A stretch of DNA of 64,000 nt from Kallipyga massiliensis ph2. Its GTDB lineage: Bacteria > Bacillota > Clostridia > Tissierellales > Peptoniphilaceae. Location of the stretch: the NCBI RefSeq assembly GCF_000311985.1, contig NZ_HE978585.1, forward strand, positions 1,193,443 to 1,257,442, read 5' to 3'. Each line of letters opens with the position of its first letter. Position 1 is the first letter of the stretch. The notes beneath the pieces were generated by a model. It was given only the letters and a program-made list of their open reading frames with translations. It was not told where the DNA came from and did not search any database. Made by a program: the position numbers and the translations under genes. Positions 18,369 through 27,354 of this stretch are shown in pieces.

Positions 18369-18920
18369 ATGTATAAGAAAAGTGAACTCGAAAGTCAGAT
18401 GAAAAAGTCCCTGGAATCCATGGAATACGATTTTAAGTACATCCGAGCCGGTAGAGCCAACCCCAACCTCCTGGATGCCATCAGCTTTTCCTATTATGGC
18501 GTGGAGACACCGATTAAGCAGGCTGCCACCATCAACGTGCCGGAAGCCCGCTTAATCACCATCACCCCCTGGGATAAGGCCAACCTGAAACCCATCGAGC
18601 AAGCCATCCTCAGCTCCGACCTGGGTATTACCCCCTCCAATGACGGAACGACCATTCGTCTTCCCTTCCCCCAATTAACGGAAGAGCGTCGGAAGGACCT
18701 GGTCAAAGAGGTCAATAAGCGGATGGAGGAGGGGAAGGTCGCTATCCGAAATATCCGCCGCGAAGGAATGGAAGAGATCAAAAAAGCCGAGAAAAACAAG
18801 GAGATGGCCGAGGATGACCGCTACCGTGCGGAAGATGATCTCCAAAAGCTGACCGATCGGTATATCGAAAAGATGGAAGAGATCACTAAGAATAAGGAAA
18901 AAGAGTTAATGGAAGTTTGA
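18369..18920 (+). CDS. frr: Ribosome recycling factor
   Basis: RRF splits post-termination ribosomes together with EF-G. The 183-residue protein contains YIRAGRANPNLLDAISFSYYG, the PL.Q.A.I.VPEAR-like segment TPIKQAATINVPEAR, and the long helical arm NIRREGMEEIKKAEKN near 135. It is preceded by AAGGAG and follows pyrH by 50 nt. Length and all conserved segments are normal. Confidence 0.97.
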   Translation: MYKKSELESQMKKSLESMEYDFKYIRAGRANPNLLDAISFSYYGVETPIKQAATINVPEARLITITPWDKANLKPIEQAILSSDLGITPSNDGTTIRLPFPQLTEERRKDLVKEVNKRMEEGKVAIRNIRREGMEEIKKAEKNKEMAEDDRYRAEDDLQKLTDRYIEKMEEITKNKEKELMEV

Positions 18921-18930
18921 GTAAGGTTGA

Positions 18931-19668
18931 ATGATGGAGACAATGGAAAGCCGGGAGAAAATTGAAGAAATCCTTGACCACGGTCCCCGTCATGTCGGCA
19001 TTATTTTGGATGGAAATGGTCGCTGGGCCCAGCAAAGGGGATTGGTTCGGACGGAGGGCCACAAGGCCGGTGCGGGAAAGGTCATCGAGGCTTGCCGTTG
19101 GGCGGATGAGTTGGGCATCGAAGTCCTAAGCCTCTATGCCTTCTCCACGGAAAACTGGAAACGGTCAAAAGAAGAGGTTGCCGCCCTGATGAGCCTATTG
19201 ATTGAAGTGGTCAGAATCCACTTTAAAGAGCTTATGGACGAAGGGGCTAAAATTACGGTCATGGGGGACATAACCCGCCTTCCTTTGCCCACCCGCAAGG
19301 CTGTGGAATATGCCATTGAAAAATCCAAAAATAACCAAGGCTTGGTCATTAACATTGGTCTGAACTACGGGGGGAGGGATGAGATCATCCGGGCCTTCCG
19401 CCGGGCCGGTCAGGCGGGCATAAGTCCACATGACCTGACAGCAGAGGACCTGGATGCCTTCCTGGATACCCGGGATTTTCCTCCCCTGGACTTGATCATC
19501 CGAACAGGGGGGGAAATTCGTTTGTCCAATTTTATGATTTGGCAGGCGGCCTATGCGGAATTTGCCTTTTTGGATTGCTATTGGCCCGACTTCTCGAAAG
19601 AGGACCTGGTCCAAGCATGCTTTTCCTTTTCCCAACGAAACCGCCGGTTTGGAGGGCTGACATCATGA
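18931..19668 (+). CDS. uppS: Undecaprenyl pyrophosphate synthase
   Basis: UppS adds isoprene units to farnesyl diphosphate to make the C55 lipid carrier for peptidoglycan and teichoic acids. Diagnostic motifs are HVGIILDGNGRWAQQRG near residue 22, LSLYAFSTENWKRS near 70, NIGLNYGGRDEI near 140 and IIRTGGEIRLSNFMIWQ near 190. It has 245 residues. Two ATGs, at 18931 and 18934, could serve as the start; neither has a strong RBS, so coupling with frr is likely. The end overlaps cdsA by 4 nt (ATGA). Confidence 0.96.
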   Translation: MMETMESREKIEEILDHGPRHVGIILDGNGRWAQQRGLVRTEGHKAGAGKVIEACRWADELGIEVLSLYAFSTENWKRSKEEVAALMSLLIEVVRIHFKELMDEGAKITVMGDITRLPLPTRKAVEYAIEKSKNNQGLVINIGLNYGGRDEIIRAFRRAGQAGISPHDLTAEDLDAFLDTRDFPPLDLIIRTGGEIRLSNFMIWQAAYAEFAFLDCYWPDFSKEDLVQACFSFSQRNRRFGGLTS

Positions 19669-20450
19669 AAAACTTTCTTTCCCGCCTGGCTGTAGGAGCC
19701 GGCATTCTCCTATTTATTTTGTTAATGATCTTTTCCGCTAATCGGCTGGTCCTCTTTATCGGGATGGAAATTATCACCTTCATCTGTTTGGAGGAGGTCT
19801 TCCATGCCCTGGACCCCAAACGATCTTCTCCCTTCCGGATTTGGGGACAGGTCCTGAACCTCTTTGCCAACGTTACCGCCTTCCTGAGCAACCTCTATCT
19901 CTACATGGCGGTCTGGGCTCTGGCCATCGTCCTCCTTTTTATCCTGTCCATTTTCCGGATACAAAAGGGTCTGAAGGACATTATGGAAGTTCTCTTTTCA
20001 ACCATCTATATCAGCTTTCTCTTTTGCTTTGTTTACTTTTTTCCCAATGACCGGCAGACCTATCTCTTCTTCATCTTCCTCATTGCCTGGGGGACGGATT
20101 CCTTTGCCTACCTGGTAGGCTCATGGATTGGACGAACCCCCTTGACTCGAATCTCTCCTCACAAGACCTGGGAGGGTTCCATTGGAGGGATGGTAGGGGC
20201 CATGGCTCTTTGTGGGATCGGAAGCTTTTTTTACCAGGGTCTATCCCTAATCCCCATGCTGGTCATTGGAGCTATCGGGTCCATCATTGCCCAATTGGGG
20301 GATATTTTTGCTTCATCCTTAAAAAGGAAGACGGGGATCAAAGATTTTTCCCATATCCTTCGTTCCCATGGAGGTTTTTTGGACCGTTTTGATTCGGTTG
20401 TTTTTACCATTCCCTACATCTGGCTGATTTTCGTTTTCTATATTTTTTGA
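19665..20450 (+). CDS. cdsA: Phosphatidate cytidylyltransferase
   Basis: CdsA makes CDP-diacylglycerol from phosphatidic acid and CTP in the membrane. The 261-residue protein has about seven membrane segments and the complete C-terminal family signature SSLKRKTGIKDFSHIL followed by RSHGGFLDRFDS. The ATG at 19665 overlaps the uppS stop and has GGAGGG 8 nt upstream. The next gene in most relatives, dxr, is missing; a 164-nt gap with a new promoter leads to rseP instead. Confidence 0.95.
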   Translation: MKNFLSRLAVGAGILLFILLMIFSANRLVLFIGMEIITFICLEEVFHALDPKRSSPFRIWGQVLNLFANVTAFLSNLYLYMAVWALAIVLLFILSIFRIQKGLKDIMEVLFSTIYISFLFCFVYFFPNDRQTYLFFIFLIAWGTDSFAYLVGSWIGRTPLTRISPHKTWEGSIGGMVGAMALCGIGSFFYQGLSLIPMLVIGAIGSIIAQLGDIFASSLKRKTGIKDFSHILRSHGGFLDRFDSVVFTIPYIWLIFVFYIF

Positions 20451-20504
20451 TTTTTTGATCCTATCTTTATGTCCGTAATGGGACCTCTTGATACTTTCTT
20501 GATA

Positions 20505-20533
20505 TTGATGGTTCATTATGGATTTCGTACAAT
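20505..20533 (+). promoter_or_regulatory. SigA-type promoter for rseP-ispG-polC
   Basis: TTGATG at 20505-20510, a 17-nt spacer and TACAAT at 20528-20533. The gap 20451-20614 holds this promoter and a leader of about 75 nt; no gene or dxr remnant is visible in it. Confidence 0.65.
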
Positions 20534-20614
20534 GGAGGCGTAGTGAAAGAAGGCCCGATGTACTCATGAGGAAAAGTTTTTAGGGTCTCCTATTCGAAAA
20601 AGAAAGAGTTTTTT

Positions 20615-21616
20615 ATGTTAAAAATTATCGCAGCACTTTTTGTATTTATGGTGGTCATATTGTTCCATGAATTCGGTCACTTTATCATGGCCAAAAAGCA
20701 GGGTATCCGAGTCAATGAGTTTTCCGTAGGCATGGGTCCTGCCCTCCTTCAGAAGAAGAAGGGGGAGACCCTCTATTCCTTGCGGGCTATCCCTCTAGGG
20801 GGATTTTGTGCCATGGAAGGAGAAGATGAGGAATCGGATGCAGAGGACAGTTTTGACCAGGCTCCTGCCCTCGGCCGCTTCCTGACGATCCTAGCCGGGC
20901 CTTTGATGAACCTGGTCATTTGCTATATCTGCTTTGTTCTCTTTTTTGGGATGACAGGGAAGCCGGTCCCTCGAATTCTGGAATTTTCAGAAAATTCAAA
21001 CCTTCCCCGGCAAGGAGTGAAGGTAGGGGACACCATCACTGCCATCAATGATCGTCCGGTGGACTCCTATGACCAGCTCACTAAGTTGATCCACGAAAGC
21101 AAGGGGGAAGAGCTCAAGCTGACCTACTTAAGGGACAATGCCACGCACGATGTGTCCGTTGAACCCGTCCGGGAGGAAAATGGAGACTACCTCCTGGGCT
21201 TCATTGCTGACCGGGATAAGGACTTGGCCTATGCTTTTAAAGGGGCTTTTGACAAGATGGTCTCCATTTACGTCATGATCTTCGTCACCATCGGCCAACT
21301 CTTCACAGGCGGACTTTCACTATCTTCTTTTTCCGGGCCGGTAGGGGTGGTTCGTCTAATTGGTGATGCTGCCCAAGAAGGAATGGCTCCCCTCCTCTTT
21401 TTCACGGGTTATATTTCTCTTAACCTGGCCTTTTTCAACCTTCTCCCCATTCCGGCCTTGGACGGATCCAAGTTGGTTCTGATCCTGGTGGAGAAGTTAA
21501 GAGGCAAACCCATAAAAAAGGAGATCGAATCCAAAATTACCATTGCCGGATTCATCTTCCTGATTGCACTGATCCTGCTTGTATCGATTAAAGACGTCTG
21601 GAACATCTTCCAGTAG
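20615..21616 (+). CDS. rseP: Site-2 intramembrane protease RseP/RasP
   Basis: This metalloprotease cuts membrane proteins within the bilayer, including anti-sigma factors and signal-peptide remnants. The zinc motif HEFGH is at residues 18-22 inside the first membrane helix. A PDZ domain spans about 125-200 (GVKVGDTITAINDRPVDSYDQL). The third metal-ligand motif is NLLPIPALDGSK near 282, where DGSK replaces the more common DGGR. It has 333 residues and four predicted membrane segments. The RBS is weak (AAAGAG), 6-11 nt before the ATG. Confidence 0.95.
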   Translation: MLKIIAALFVFMVVILFHEFGHFIMAKKQGIRVNEFSVGMGPALLQKKKGETLYSLRAIPLGGFCAMEGEDEESDAEDSFDQAPALGRFLTILAGPLMNLVICYICFVLFFGMTGKPVPRILEFSENSNLPRQGVKVGDTITAINDRPVDSYDQLTKLIHESKGEELKLTYLRDNATHDVSVEPVREENGDYLLGFIADRDKDLAYAFKGAFDKMVSIYVMIFVTIGQLFTGGLSLSSFSGPVGVVRLIGDAAQEGMAPLLFFTGYISLNLAFFNLLPIPALDGSKLVLILVEKLRGKPIKKEIESKITIAGFIFLIALILLVSIKDVWNIFQ

Positions 21617-21644
21617 CTAGTTGAAACCGTTGAGGGGAGGGGCC

Positions 21645-22709
21645 ATGTGGACCCACAATAAGACAAGAAAGCTGCTTGTAGGGGGCATAGCCATAGGAGG
21701 AGGATCTCCGATCACCGTCCAGTCCATGACCAATACGGATACCAAGGATGTTGAGGCCACGGTTCGTCAGATCCTGGCCTTTGAAAAGGAAGGTTGTGAC
21801 CTTTCCCGATCAGCGATCAATTCATTGGAAGACGCCAAAGCCATTCCGGAGATCAAGGCCAGGACCCATATTCCTTTCATTACCGATATCCAGTTTGATC
21901 CGGACCTGGCCATGTATGCCATTGAATATGGAACGGATGCCCTTCGGATTAATCCCGGAAATATCGGGTCAAAAAAGGACCTGGACCGGATCGTCAAGGC
22001 CTGCCGGGATAAATCCATCCCCATCCGGGTAGGGGTCAACTCCGGCTCCGTCCACAAGTCCATGATCGATAAATACCATGGGGTCAATGAGGAGTCCTTA
22101 GTTTATTCGGCCCTGGAGGAGGTTAAGGCCATTGAAAACCTTGGCTACGACCAGGTTGCCGTTTCCATCAAATCGTCAGATGTTGGGACCATGATCCGGG
22201 CCAACCAGCTTTTTGCCCAAGTCTCCTCCTGTCCCCTCCACCTGGGGGTAACGGAAGCCGGCCCACCCTTTGCCGGAACCATCAAATCCTCCGTCGGTTT
22301 GGGGGTTCTCCTCCACCAGGGGATCGGGGATACCATTCGGGTCTCCATCACCGGAGATCCTGTCCAGGAAGTCACCATAGGGATGGAGATTTTAAAAAGT
22401 CTTGGCCTCCGTCAATGGGGCCCCAACCTGGTTTCCTGTCCTACCTGTGCCCGAACCAAGGTTGACCTGATCGGCTTGGCCGAAAAGGTGGACAAGGGTC
22501 TGAAGGGCATGGACCGAAACATCACCGTGGCCGTCATGGGTTGTCCCGTGAACGGACCGGGGGAGGCCAGGGAAGCGGATATCGGGATCGCCTGCAACAA
22601 AGGGGCGGGTGTCCTATTCCGCAAGGGGAAGGTCCTCCGCCAGGTCCCGGAGGAAAAGTTGCTGGATGCTCTCTTTGAAGAAATAGAACGGATGGACCAT
22701 GAAAGTTAG
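21645..22709 (+). CDS. ispG: 4-hydroxy-3-methylbut-2-en-1-yl diphosphate synthase (IspG/GcpE)
   Basis: IspG carries out the sixth step of the MEP isoprenoid pathway with a [4Fe-4S] cluster. The cluster cysteines are in SCPTCART near residue 265 and in MGCPVNGPGEAREADIG near 300. The N-terminus is VQSMTNTDTKDVEATVRQI. The ATG at 21645 follows a G-rich RBS (GAGGGGAGGGG); a TTG 24 nt upstream is less likely. The usual CEIVRVAVP-like segment reads CDLSRSAINS here, an unusual variant. Its presence implies an MEP pathway, yet dxr is not in its common place upstream. It overlaps polC by 11 nt. Confidence 0.95.
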   Translation: MWTHNKTRKLLVGGIAIGGGSPITVQSMTNTDTKDVEATVRQILAFEKEGCDLSRSAINSLEDAKAIPEIKARTHIPFITDIQFDPDLAMYAIEYGTDALRINPGNIGSKKDLDRIVKACRDKSIPIRVGVNSGSVHKSMIDKYHGVNEESLVYSALEEVKAIENLGYDQVAVSIKSSDVGTMIRANQLFAQVSSCPLHLGVTEAGPPFAGTIKSSVGLGVLLHQGIGDTIRVSITGDPVQEVTIGMEILKSLGLRQWGPNLVSCPTCARTKVDLIGLAEKVDKGLKGMDRNITVAVMGCPVNGPGEAREADIGIACNKGAGVLFRKGKVLRQVPEEKLLDALFEEIERMDHES

Positions 22710-25700
22710 GGAACTCTACCAAAAGATCGGAAAAAATCCCGACATGGAAAGAAAGGCCGACGGGCTTTTGGATGCCGATATTATCAGAGCCTCTTATTCT
22801 CAGGAGAAAGAGGCTCTTTCTTTACTGCTATCTGTCCAATTGTCGGCGGTTGATCAAAAGGAGTTGGAAGGAGAACTTTCCGCTTATTTTGCCTGTCCGG
22901 TTTTCCTTTATGCGGATCCCGGAAAGGGGGAAGAAGCTTCCGAGAGTTCTGAGCAAGAAGCGGAAGCCATGACTTTTGGAGGGGAAAGTACTATAGGCTT
23001 TTACCAGGAGGCCGTCAGCCTGGTGAAAAAAGAAAAGACCCCTCCAAAGAAGGGGACAAGGGACGGGGTCATTGGCCGATTCCCCAAAAAAGAACCTGAC
23101 CTGACCCCTTTAGAGAACCTGACCCAGGCATCCGGGGTGAGCCTGGTGGAAGGTTTTTTGTTGGGGATAACAAGCCGAACGACGAAGAAAGGTAGCCTCA
23201 TCCTCAGCTTTATCCTCTTCAACCGGGAGGGGGCATGCCAGAAGGGAAAAATCTTTGTCAAGGACAAAGAAAGTGACCGGGCCCTTGCTTTTAAAAATGG
23301 AGATTATGTTCAGGTCCGGGGCCAACTTCAATACGATGATTTTGACCAGTCTTTAGTTTTCATGGCCCAGGGAATCCGGAAGGGCTGTCCGGAGGAAATC
23401 GCCGACCCTTCACCCATAAAAAGGGTGGAACTTTCTGTTCACAGCCAGATGACTACCATGGAAGGCCTGATCGACATTCCACGTCTGGAAAAGAGGTTAA
23501 GGGATTTGGGGATGGGGGCCTTTGCCATAACGGATTTTGGCAATGTCCAATCCTACCCCCTCCTCCAGCAGGCTTTTGAGAAGTCTGATATCAAGGCCAT
23601 ATATGGCCTCCATGCCAAGGTTCTTCGGGATGACCACAAAATTCTGGTTAACCCCTATCGAAAGGACTTGGACCGGATCCCGGAGGATTTTACCGTCTTT
23701 GACCTGGAGACGACAGGATTTTCCCCCTTCCAGGAGGCCATCATTGAAATCGGTGGTGTTCGAATAAAAGAAGGCGTCAAGGTTGGAGAATTCTCTGCTT
23801 TTGTTAACCCCAACCGTCCAATTCCTGAAAGGATAACAGAGCTCACTTCCATTTCTGATGCTATGGTCAGAACGGCCGATCCTATAGAGAAGGTCCTGCC
23901 CGATTTCCTAGAGTTTTCTAAAGGCTCTACCTTTGTGGGCCACAATGTGGACTTCGATATCGGCTTTATTCGGGAAAATGCCTTCCGTCTGGGCCTGGAT
24001 TTTCACCCCCTCTCCCTGGATACTCTAGGCCTGGCCAGGGCTCTTCGTCCCGGTTTGAAGAATCATAAGCTGGATACGGTTTGTAAGGAATTCAAGGTTC
24101 CTTCCTTTCACCACCACAGGGCCATTGACGATGCCCAGGCGACGGCGGATGCCTTCCTAGCCATGTGGGAGGAGGTCAAAAACCAGGGAATCGCCTTGGC
24201 CGATATCAATGCAATTCCATCGGAATATCCCTTGGCCAGACATGAGGACCGGGAGGTCCTGGTCTACGTCCAGAAACAGGAGGCCTTGGCTCATTTCTAT
24301 CACATGGTCTCCCGAGCTAACCTGGACTACTTCTGGCGAAGCCCAGGTATTCCCGCCTCCCTTCTGGAGGAAAACCACTCAGGTCTTCTCTATGGGTCGG
24401 GCTTCGTCGGCTCCGATCTTTTTGAAGCCATTTCCAGACGCTGGCCGGATGAAAGTTTGAAAGAAATCGCCTCACGCTATGACTTTTTAACGATCCAGCC
24501 GCCCTCCTTTGTGGACAAGGCCCTCCGGCGAGAGCTTGTCGGAGATTTGGACCATTTTAAGGAGATCACCCGGACCATCATCCGCCTGGCCCAGGACCTG
24601 GACCTTCCTTGCTGCGCGATCGGCATGCCGTTCTATCTGGATCCGGGAGAGAGACTGGCCCGGAATATCCTGGTCAACTACCAGAGGAATATCGACTTTG
24701 ACTACAATGGTCGCTACCGCTTTCTTTCAACCAAGGAAATGCTGGAGGCCTTCTCCTATTTGGATCCGGAGACCCGCCAGAAGGTTGTTATGGAGGATCC
24801 CAACCGCCTGGCCCAAACCATTGACAGGATCATTCCTATTCCCCATGGAACCTTTACCCCGGAATTGGAAGGGGCCGACCGGGAGCTTAAGGAGACCTCC
24901 TACCGCCGAATTAAGGCGATTTATGGAGATCCCTTACCTGACCTGATTGACCGTCGCCTGGATCGGGAGCTGACCTCCATCATTTCCCACGGATATGCCT
25001 CCCTTTATATCATCGCTGAGCGCCTGGTAAAAAAGTCCAATTCGGATGGTTACCTGGTGGGCTCCCGGGGATCGGTCGGTTCGTCTTTTGCTGCTTTTGC
25101 CGCCGGGATTACCGAAGTCAACCCTCTACCACCCCACTATATCTGCCCTCAATGCAAGCATAGCGAATTTATTGAAGATGGTTCTGTTGGCTCCGGCTTC
25201 GACCTCCCACCCAAAGCCTGCCCCCATTGCGGGACAGAGATGGGCCGGGACGGCCAGGAGATCCCTTTTGAAGTCTTTTTGGGCTTTGATGGGGACAAGG
25301 AGCCGGATATCGACCTTAACTTTGCCGGCGAATACATGGCCACGATCCATAAGTACACCGAAGAACTCTTTGGTCAAGGCAAGGTCTTTCGGGCCGGAAC
25401 GGTATCCGGGGTCCAGGAGAAGACCGCCTATGGTTTCATCCGCAAGTACCAGGAAGCTCGCTATGTTCCCGAGGAAGACCGGATCCTTTCTCCGGCTAAA
25501 ATTTCCCTCCTTCAAAAGCAGATGGAAGGGACCCGGCGGACGACTGGCCAGCACCCGGGTGGCCTGATTATTGTTCCCAAGGACAATGAAATCTACGAGT
25601 TCACCCCCATCCAGTACCCGGCGGATGACCCTAATTCCGATATTACCACCCACTTCCAATACCGCTATTTGGAGGAGCAGCTCCTTAAACTCGACGAACT

Positions 25701-26736
25701 GGGGCAGACCACCCCCACCATCATCCGCCAGCTGGAGGAGATGACAGGGATCGACCCCATGGAAATTCCCTTTGATGATCCTCCCACCATGGCCCTCTTT
25801 TCCGGGACGGAATCCCTGAATGCCTTGGCCGACTATTCCAACAGCCGGGACGGGTCCCTGGGGATTCCCGAATTCGGAACCAACTTTGTCCGATCCATGC
25901 TCAAGGATACGAAGCCCTCCACCTTTGCTGAATTGGTCCGGATTTCCGGCCTCTCCCATGGAACGGATGTTTGGCTCAACAATGCCCAAGAGCTCATCCA
26001 AAAGGGAACCATCGACCTGACCCATGCCATCTGCACCCGGGATGACATCATGAACAACCTCATCGCCATGGGGATGGACAAGCTGGATTCCTTTAAGATT
26101 ATGGAGAAGGTCCGGAAGGGGAAGGGGATTCCGGAGGAATACCTGCCCAAGATGAAGGAAACCGGCGTGCCGGACTGGTATATTGAATCCTGCCAGAAAA
26201 TTCAATATATGTTCCCCAAGGCCCATGCGGCTGCCTATGTCATGATGTCCTTCCGGATTGCCTGGTTCAAAGTCCACAGGCCTGCTGCATTTTACGCTTC
26301 TTACTTCACTCAGAGGTTGAGCAATTTCTCCACCGCCTTCCTGGTTAACGACCTGGAGACCGCGCAACGGACGTTAGAGGAGCTCAAAGCCGGCGACGAG
26401 GGAAATGAGGGGAAGATTACCCTTATGGAAGTGGTCGAAGAAATGCTGGCCAGGGGCCTCCACTTCCACCCGGTTGACCTCATGACCTCGGAAGCCAACC
26501 GCTTCACTGTCTATGATGAAATGACCGTCCTCCCACCCCTCTCCGCCTTGGACAGCGTCTCTGAGGCCATGGGGGAAGCCATCGTTCGGGAACGGGAGAA
26601 GGGAGACTTTATTTCCAAGAAGGACTTTAAGGACCGCACAGGGGTCAATAAGTCCGGGATGGAATCTCTGGAAGCAAATGGCCTCCTGGATGCCTATCCC
26701 TCCTCCAACCAGATGTCCTTCCTCATCGGCTTCTGA
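22699..26736 (+). CDS. polC: DNA polymerase III alpha subunit, Gram-positive type
   Basis: PolC is the main replicative polymerase of Gram-positive bacteria, with a built-in 3'-5' exonuclease. Domains in order are a variable N-terminus, an OB-fold near 150-235 (SLVEGFLLGITSRTTKKG), a PHP region split by the exonuclease, and the exonuclease itself with FDLETTGFSPFQEAI near 334, GHNVDFDIGFI and HHRAIDDAQATADAF. A zinc site CPQCKH...CPHCGTEM near 815-850 precedes the catalytic PDIDLNF near 870, and GTRRTTGQHPGG and PKAHAAAYVMMSFR follow. At 1345 residues it is somewhat shorter than the roughly 1440 of Bacillus PolC, mostly in the N-terminal part. Confidence 0.97.
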   Translation: MKVRELYQKIGKNPDMERKADGLLDADIIRASYSQEKEALSLLLSVQLSAVDQKELEGELSAYFACPVFLYADPGKGEEASESSEQEAEAMTFGGESTIGFYQEAVSLVKKEKTPPKKGTRDGVIGRFPKKEPDLTPLENLTQASGVSLVEGFLLGITSRTTKKGSLILSFILFNREGACQKGKIFVKDKESDRALAFKNGDYVQVRGQLQYDDFDQSLVFMAQGIRKGCPEEIADPSPIKRVELSVHSQMTTMEGLIDIPRLEKRLRDLGMGAFAITDFGNVQSYPLLQQAFEKSDIKAIYGLHAKVLRDDHKILVNPYRKDLDRIPEDFTVFDLETTGFSPFQEAIIEIGGVRIKEGVKVGEFSAFVNPNRPIPERITELTSISDAMVRTADPIEKVLPDFLEFSKGSTFVGHNVDFDIGFIRENAFRLGLDFHPLSLDTLGLARALRPGLKNHKLDTVCKEFKVPSFHHHRAIDDAQATADAFLAMWEEVKNQGIALADINAIPSEYPLARHEDREVLVYVQKQEALAHFYHMVSRANLDYFWRSPGIPASLLEENHSGLLYGSGFVGSDLFEAISRRWPDESLKEIASRYDFLTIQPPSFVDKALRRELVGDLDHFKEITRTIIRLAQDLDLPCCAIGMPFYLDPGERLARNILVNYQRNIDFDYNGRYRFLSTKEMLEAFSYLDPETRQKVVMEDPNRLAQTIDRIIPIPHGTFTPELEGADRELKETSYRRIKAIYGDPLPDLIDRRLDRELTSIISHGYASLYIIAERLVKKSNSDGYLVGSRGSVGSSFAAFAAGITEVNPLPPHYICPQCKHSEFIEDGSVGSGFDLPPKACPHCGTEMGRDGQEIPFEVFLGFDGDKEPDIDLNFAGEYMATIHKYTEELFGQGKVFRAGTVSGVQEKTAYGFIRKYQEARYVPEEDRILSPAKISLLQKQMEGTRRTTGQHPGGLIIVPKDNEIYEFTPIQYPADDPNSDITTHFQYRYLEEQLLKLDELGQTTPTIIRQLEEMTGIDPMEIPFDDPPTMALFSGTESLNALADYSNSRDGSLGIPEFGTNFVRSMLKDTKPSTFAELVRISGLSHGTDVWLNNAQELIQKGTIDLTHAICTRDDIMNNLIAMGMDKLDSFKIMEKVRKGKGIPEEYLPKMKETGVPDWYIESCQKIQYMFPKAHAAAYVMMSFRIAWFKVHRPAAFYASYFTQRLSNFSTAFLVNDLETAQRTLEELKAGDEGNEGKITLMEVVEEMLARGLHFHPVDLMTSEANRFTVYDEMTVLPPLSALDSVSEAMGEAIVREREKGDFISKKDFKDRTGVNKSGMESLEANGLLDAYPSSNQMSFLIGF

Positions 26737-26737
26737 C

Positions 26738-26766
26738 TTGTCTATAGCCGGAAAATGTGGTAAAAT
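26738..26766 (+). promoter_or_regulatory. SigA-type promoter for rimP-nusA operon
   Basis: TTGTCT at 26738-26743, a 17-nt spacer ending TGG, and TAAAAT at 26761-26766, so both a -35 and an extended -10. The start is expected near 26773, only about 20 nt before a terminator. Confidence 0.7.
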
Positions 26767-26791
26767 ACAGAAGATGATTGGATGTGTGTGA

Positions 26792-26820
26792 CAAGAGCGG
26801 GTTCCCGCTCTTGTTTTTTT
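26792..26820 (+). terminator. Intrinsic terminator in the rimP-nusA leader (possible attenuator)
   Basis: A 9-10 bp GC-rich stem (caagagcgg at 26792-26800 with ccgctcttg at 26805-26813) is followed by seven Ts. It lies between a promoter and the rimP RBS (AAGGAGG at 26821-26827). It can end polC transcripts and also terminate new transcripts after about 45 nt, which would make it a leader attenuator. Confidence 0.85.
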
Positions 26821-26833
26821 AAGGAGGAAATCC

Positions 26834-27346
26834 ATGAACAAACAGGCCCTTGAGGACCTTCAATTGAAGTTGACGGAACCGGTGGCCCGGGCAGGATATG
26901 AACTTCTGGACCTGGAATTCATCCGGGATTCTTCCGGCCAGGCCCTCCGCTTCTATATTTACCATCCTGACGGGATCGGCATTGACGACTGTGAAAAGGT
27001 CAACGATGTTCTCAGTCCCCTCCTGGATGAGCTGGATCCGGTGGACCGAGCTTACAACCTGGAGGTTTCCTCCCCGGACCTGGACCGGCCCATCACCAAA
27101 GACCGCTATTTGGAAATCTACCGGGGTCAGGAATTGGAATTCACCTTTTATGGGACCTATCGAGGGATTAAGGCCTTAAAGGGTGACCTTGTGGACTACG
27201 ATGATTCAGCCTACCGGGTCCTGGTCCGCCAAACGGATGTCGGAAGAAAAAAAGGCAAGAAGAAAAAAGAAGATGACCTGGCAGGTCAAGAGGTCCTCTT
27301 GCAAAGGGACCAGGTTGCCAGCGTGAAAGTCGCTTTGGAATTTTAG
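26834..27346 (+). CDS. rimP: Ribosome maturation factor RimP
   Basis: RimP binds the 30S subunit early in its assembly, near S12. The 170-residue protein has the family pattern LTEPVARAGYELLDLEFIRD at the N-terminus and ISV..DVL-like DDCEKVNDVLSPLLDE, followed by YNLEVSSPDLDRPI and the C-terminal SH3-like domain with a lysine-rich insertion (GRKKGKKKKEDD) that makes it slightly longer than the usual 150-155. The strong AAGGAGG RBS abuts the leader terminator. nusA follows after 8 nt, the universal rimP-nusA order. Confidence 0.94.
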   Translation: MNKQALEDLQLKLTEPVARAGYELLDLEFIRDSSGQALRFYIYHPDGIGIDDCEKVNDVLSPLLDELDPVDRAYNLEVSSPDLDRPITKDRYLEIYRGQELEFTFYGTYRGIKALKGDLVDYDDSAYRVLVRQTDVGRKKGKKKKEDDLAGQEVLLQRDQVASVKVALEF

Positions 27347-27354
27347 GAGGAAGT

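Noticed and set aside
25126-26367. 413-codon open frame antisense to polC
   Set aside because: It lies entirely within the catalytic part of polC and has no independent support.
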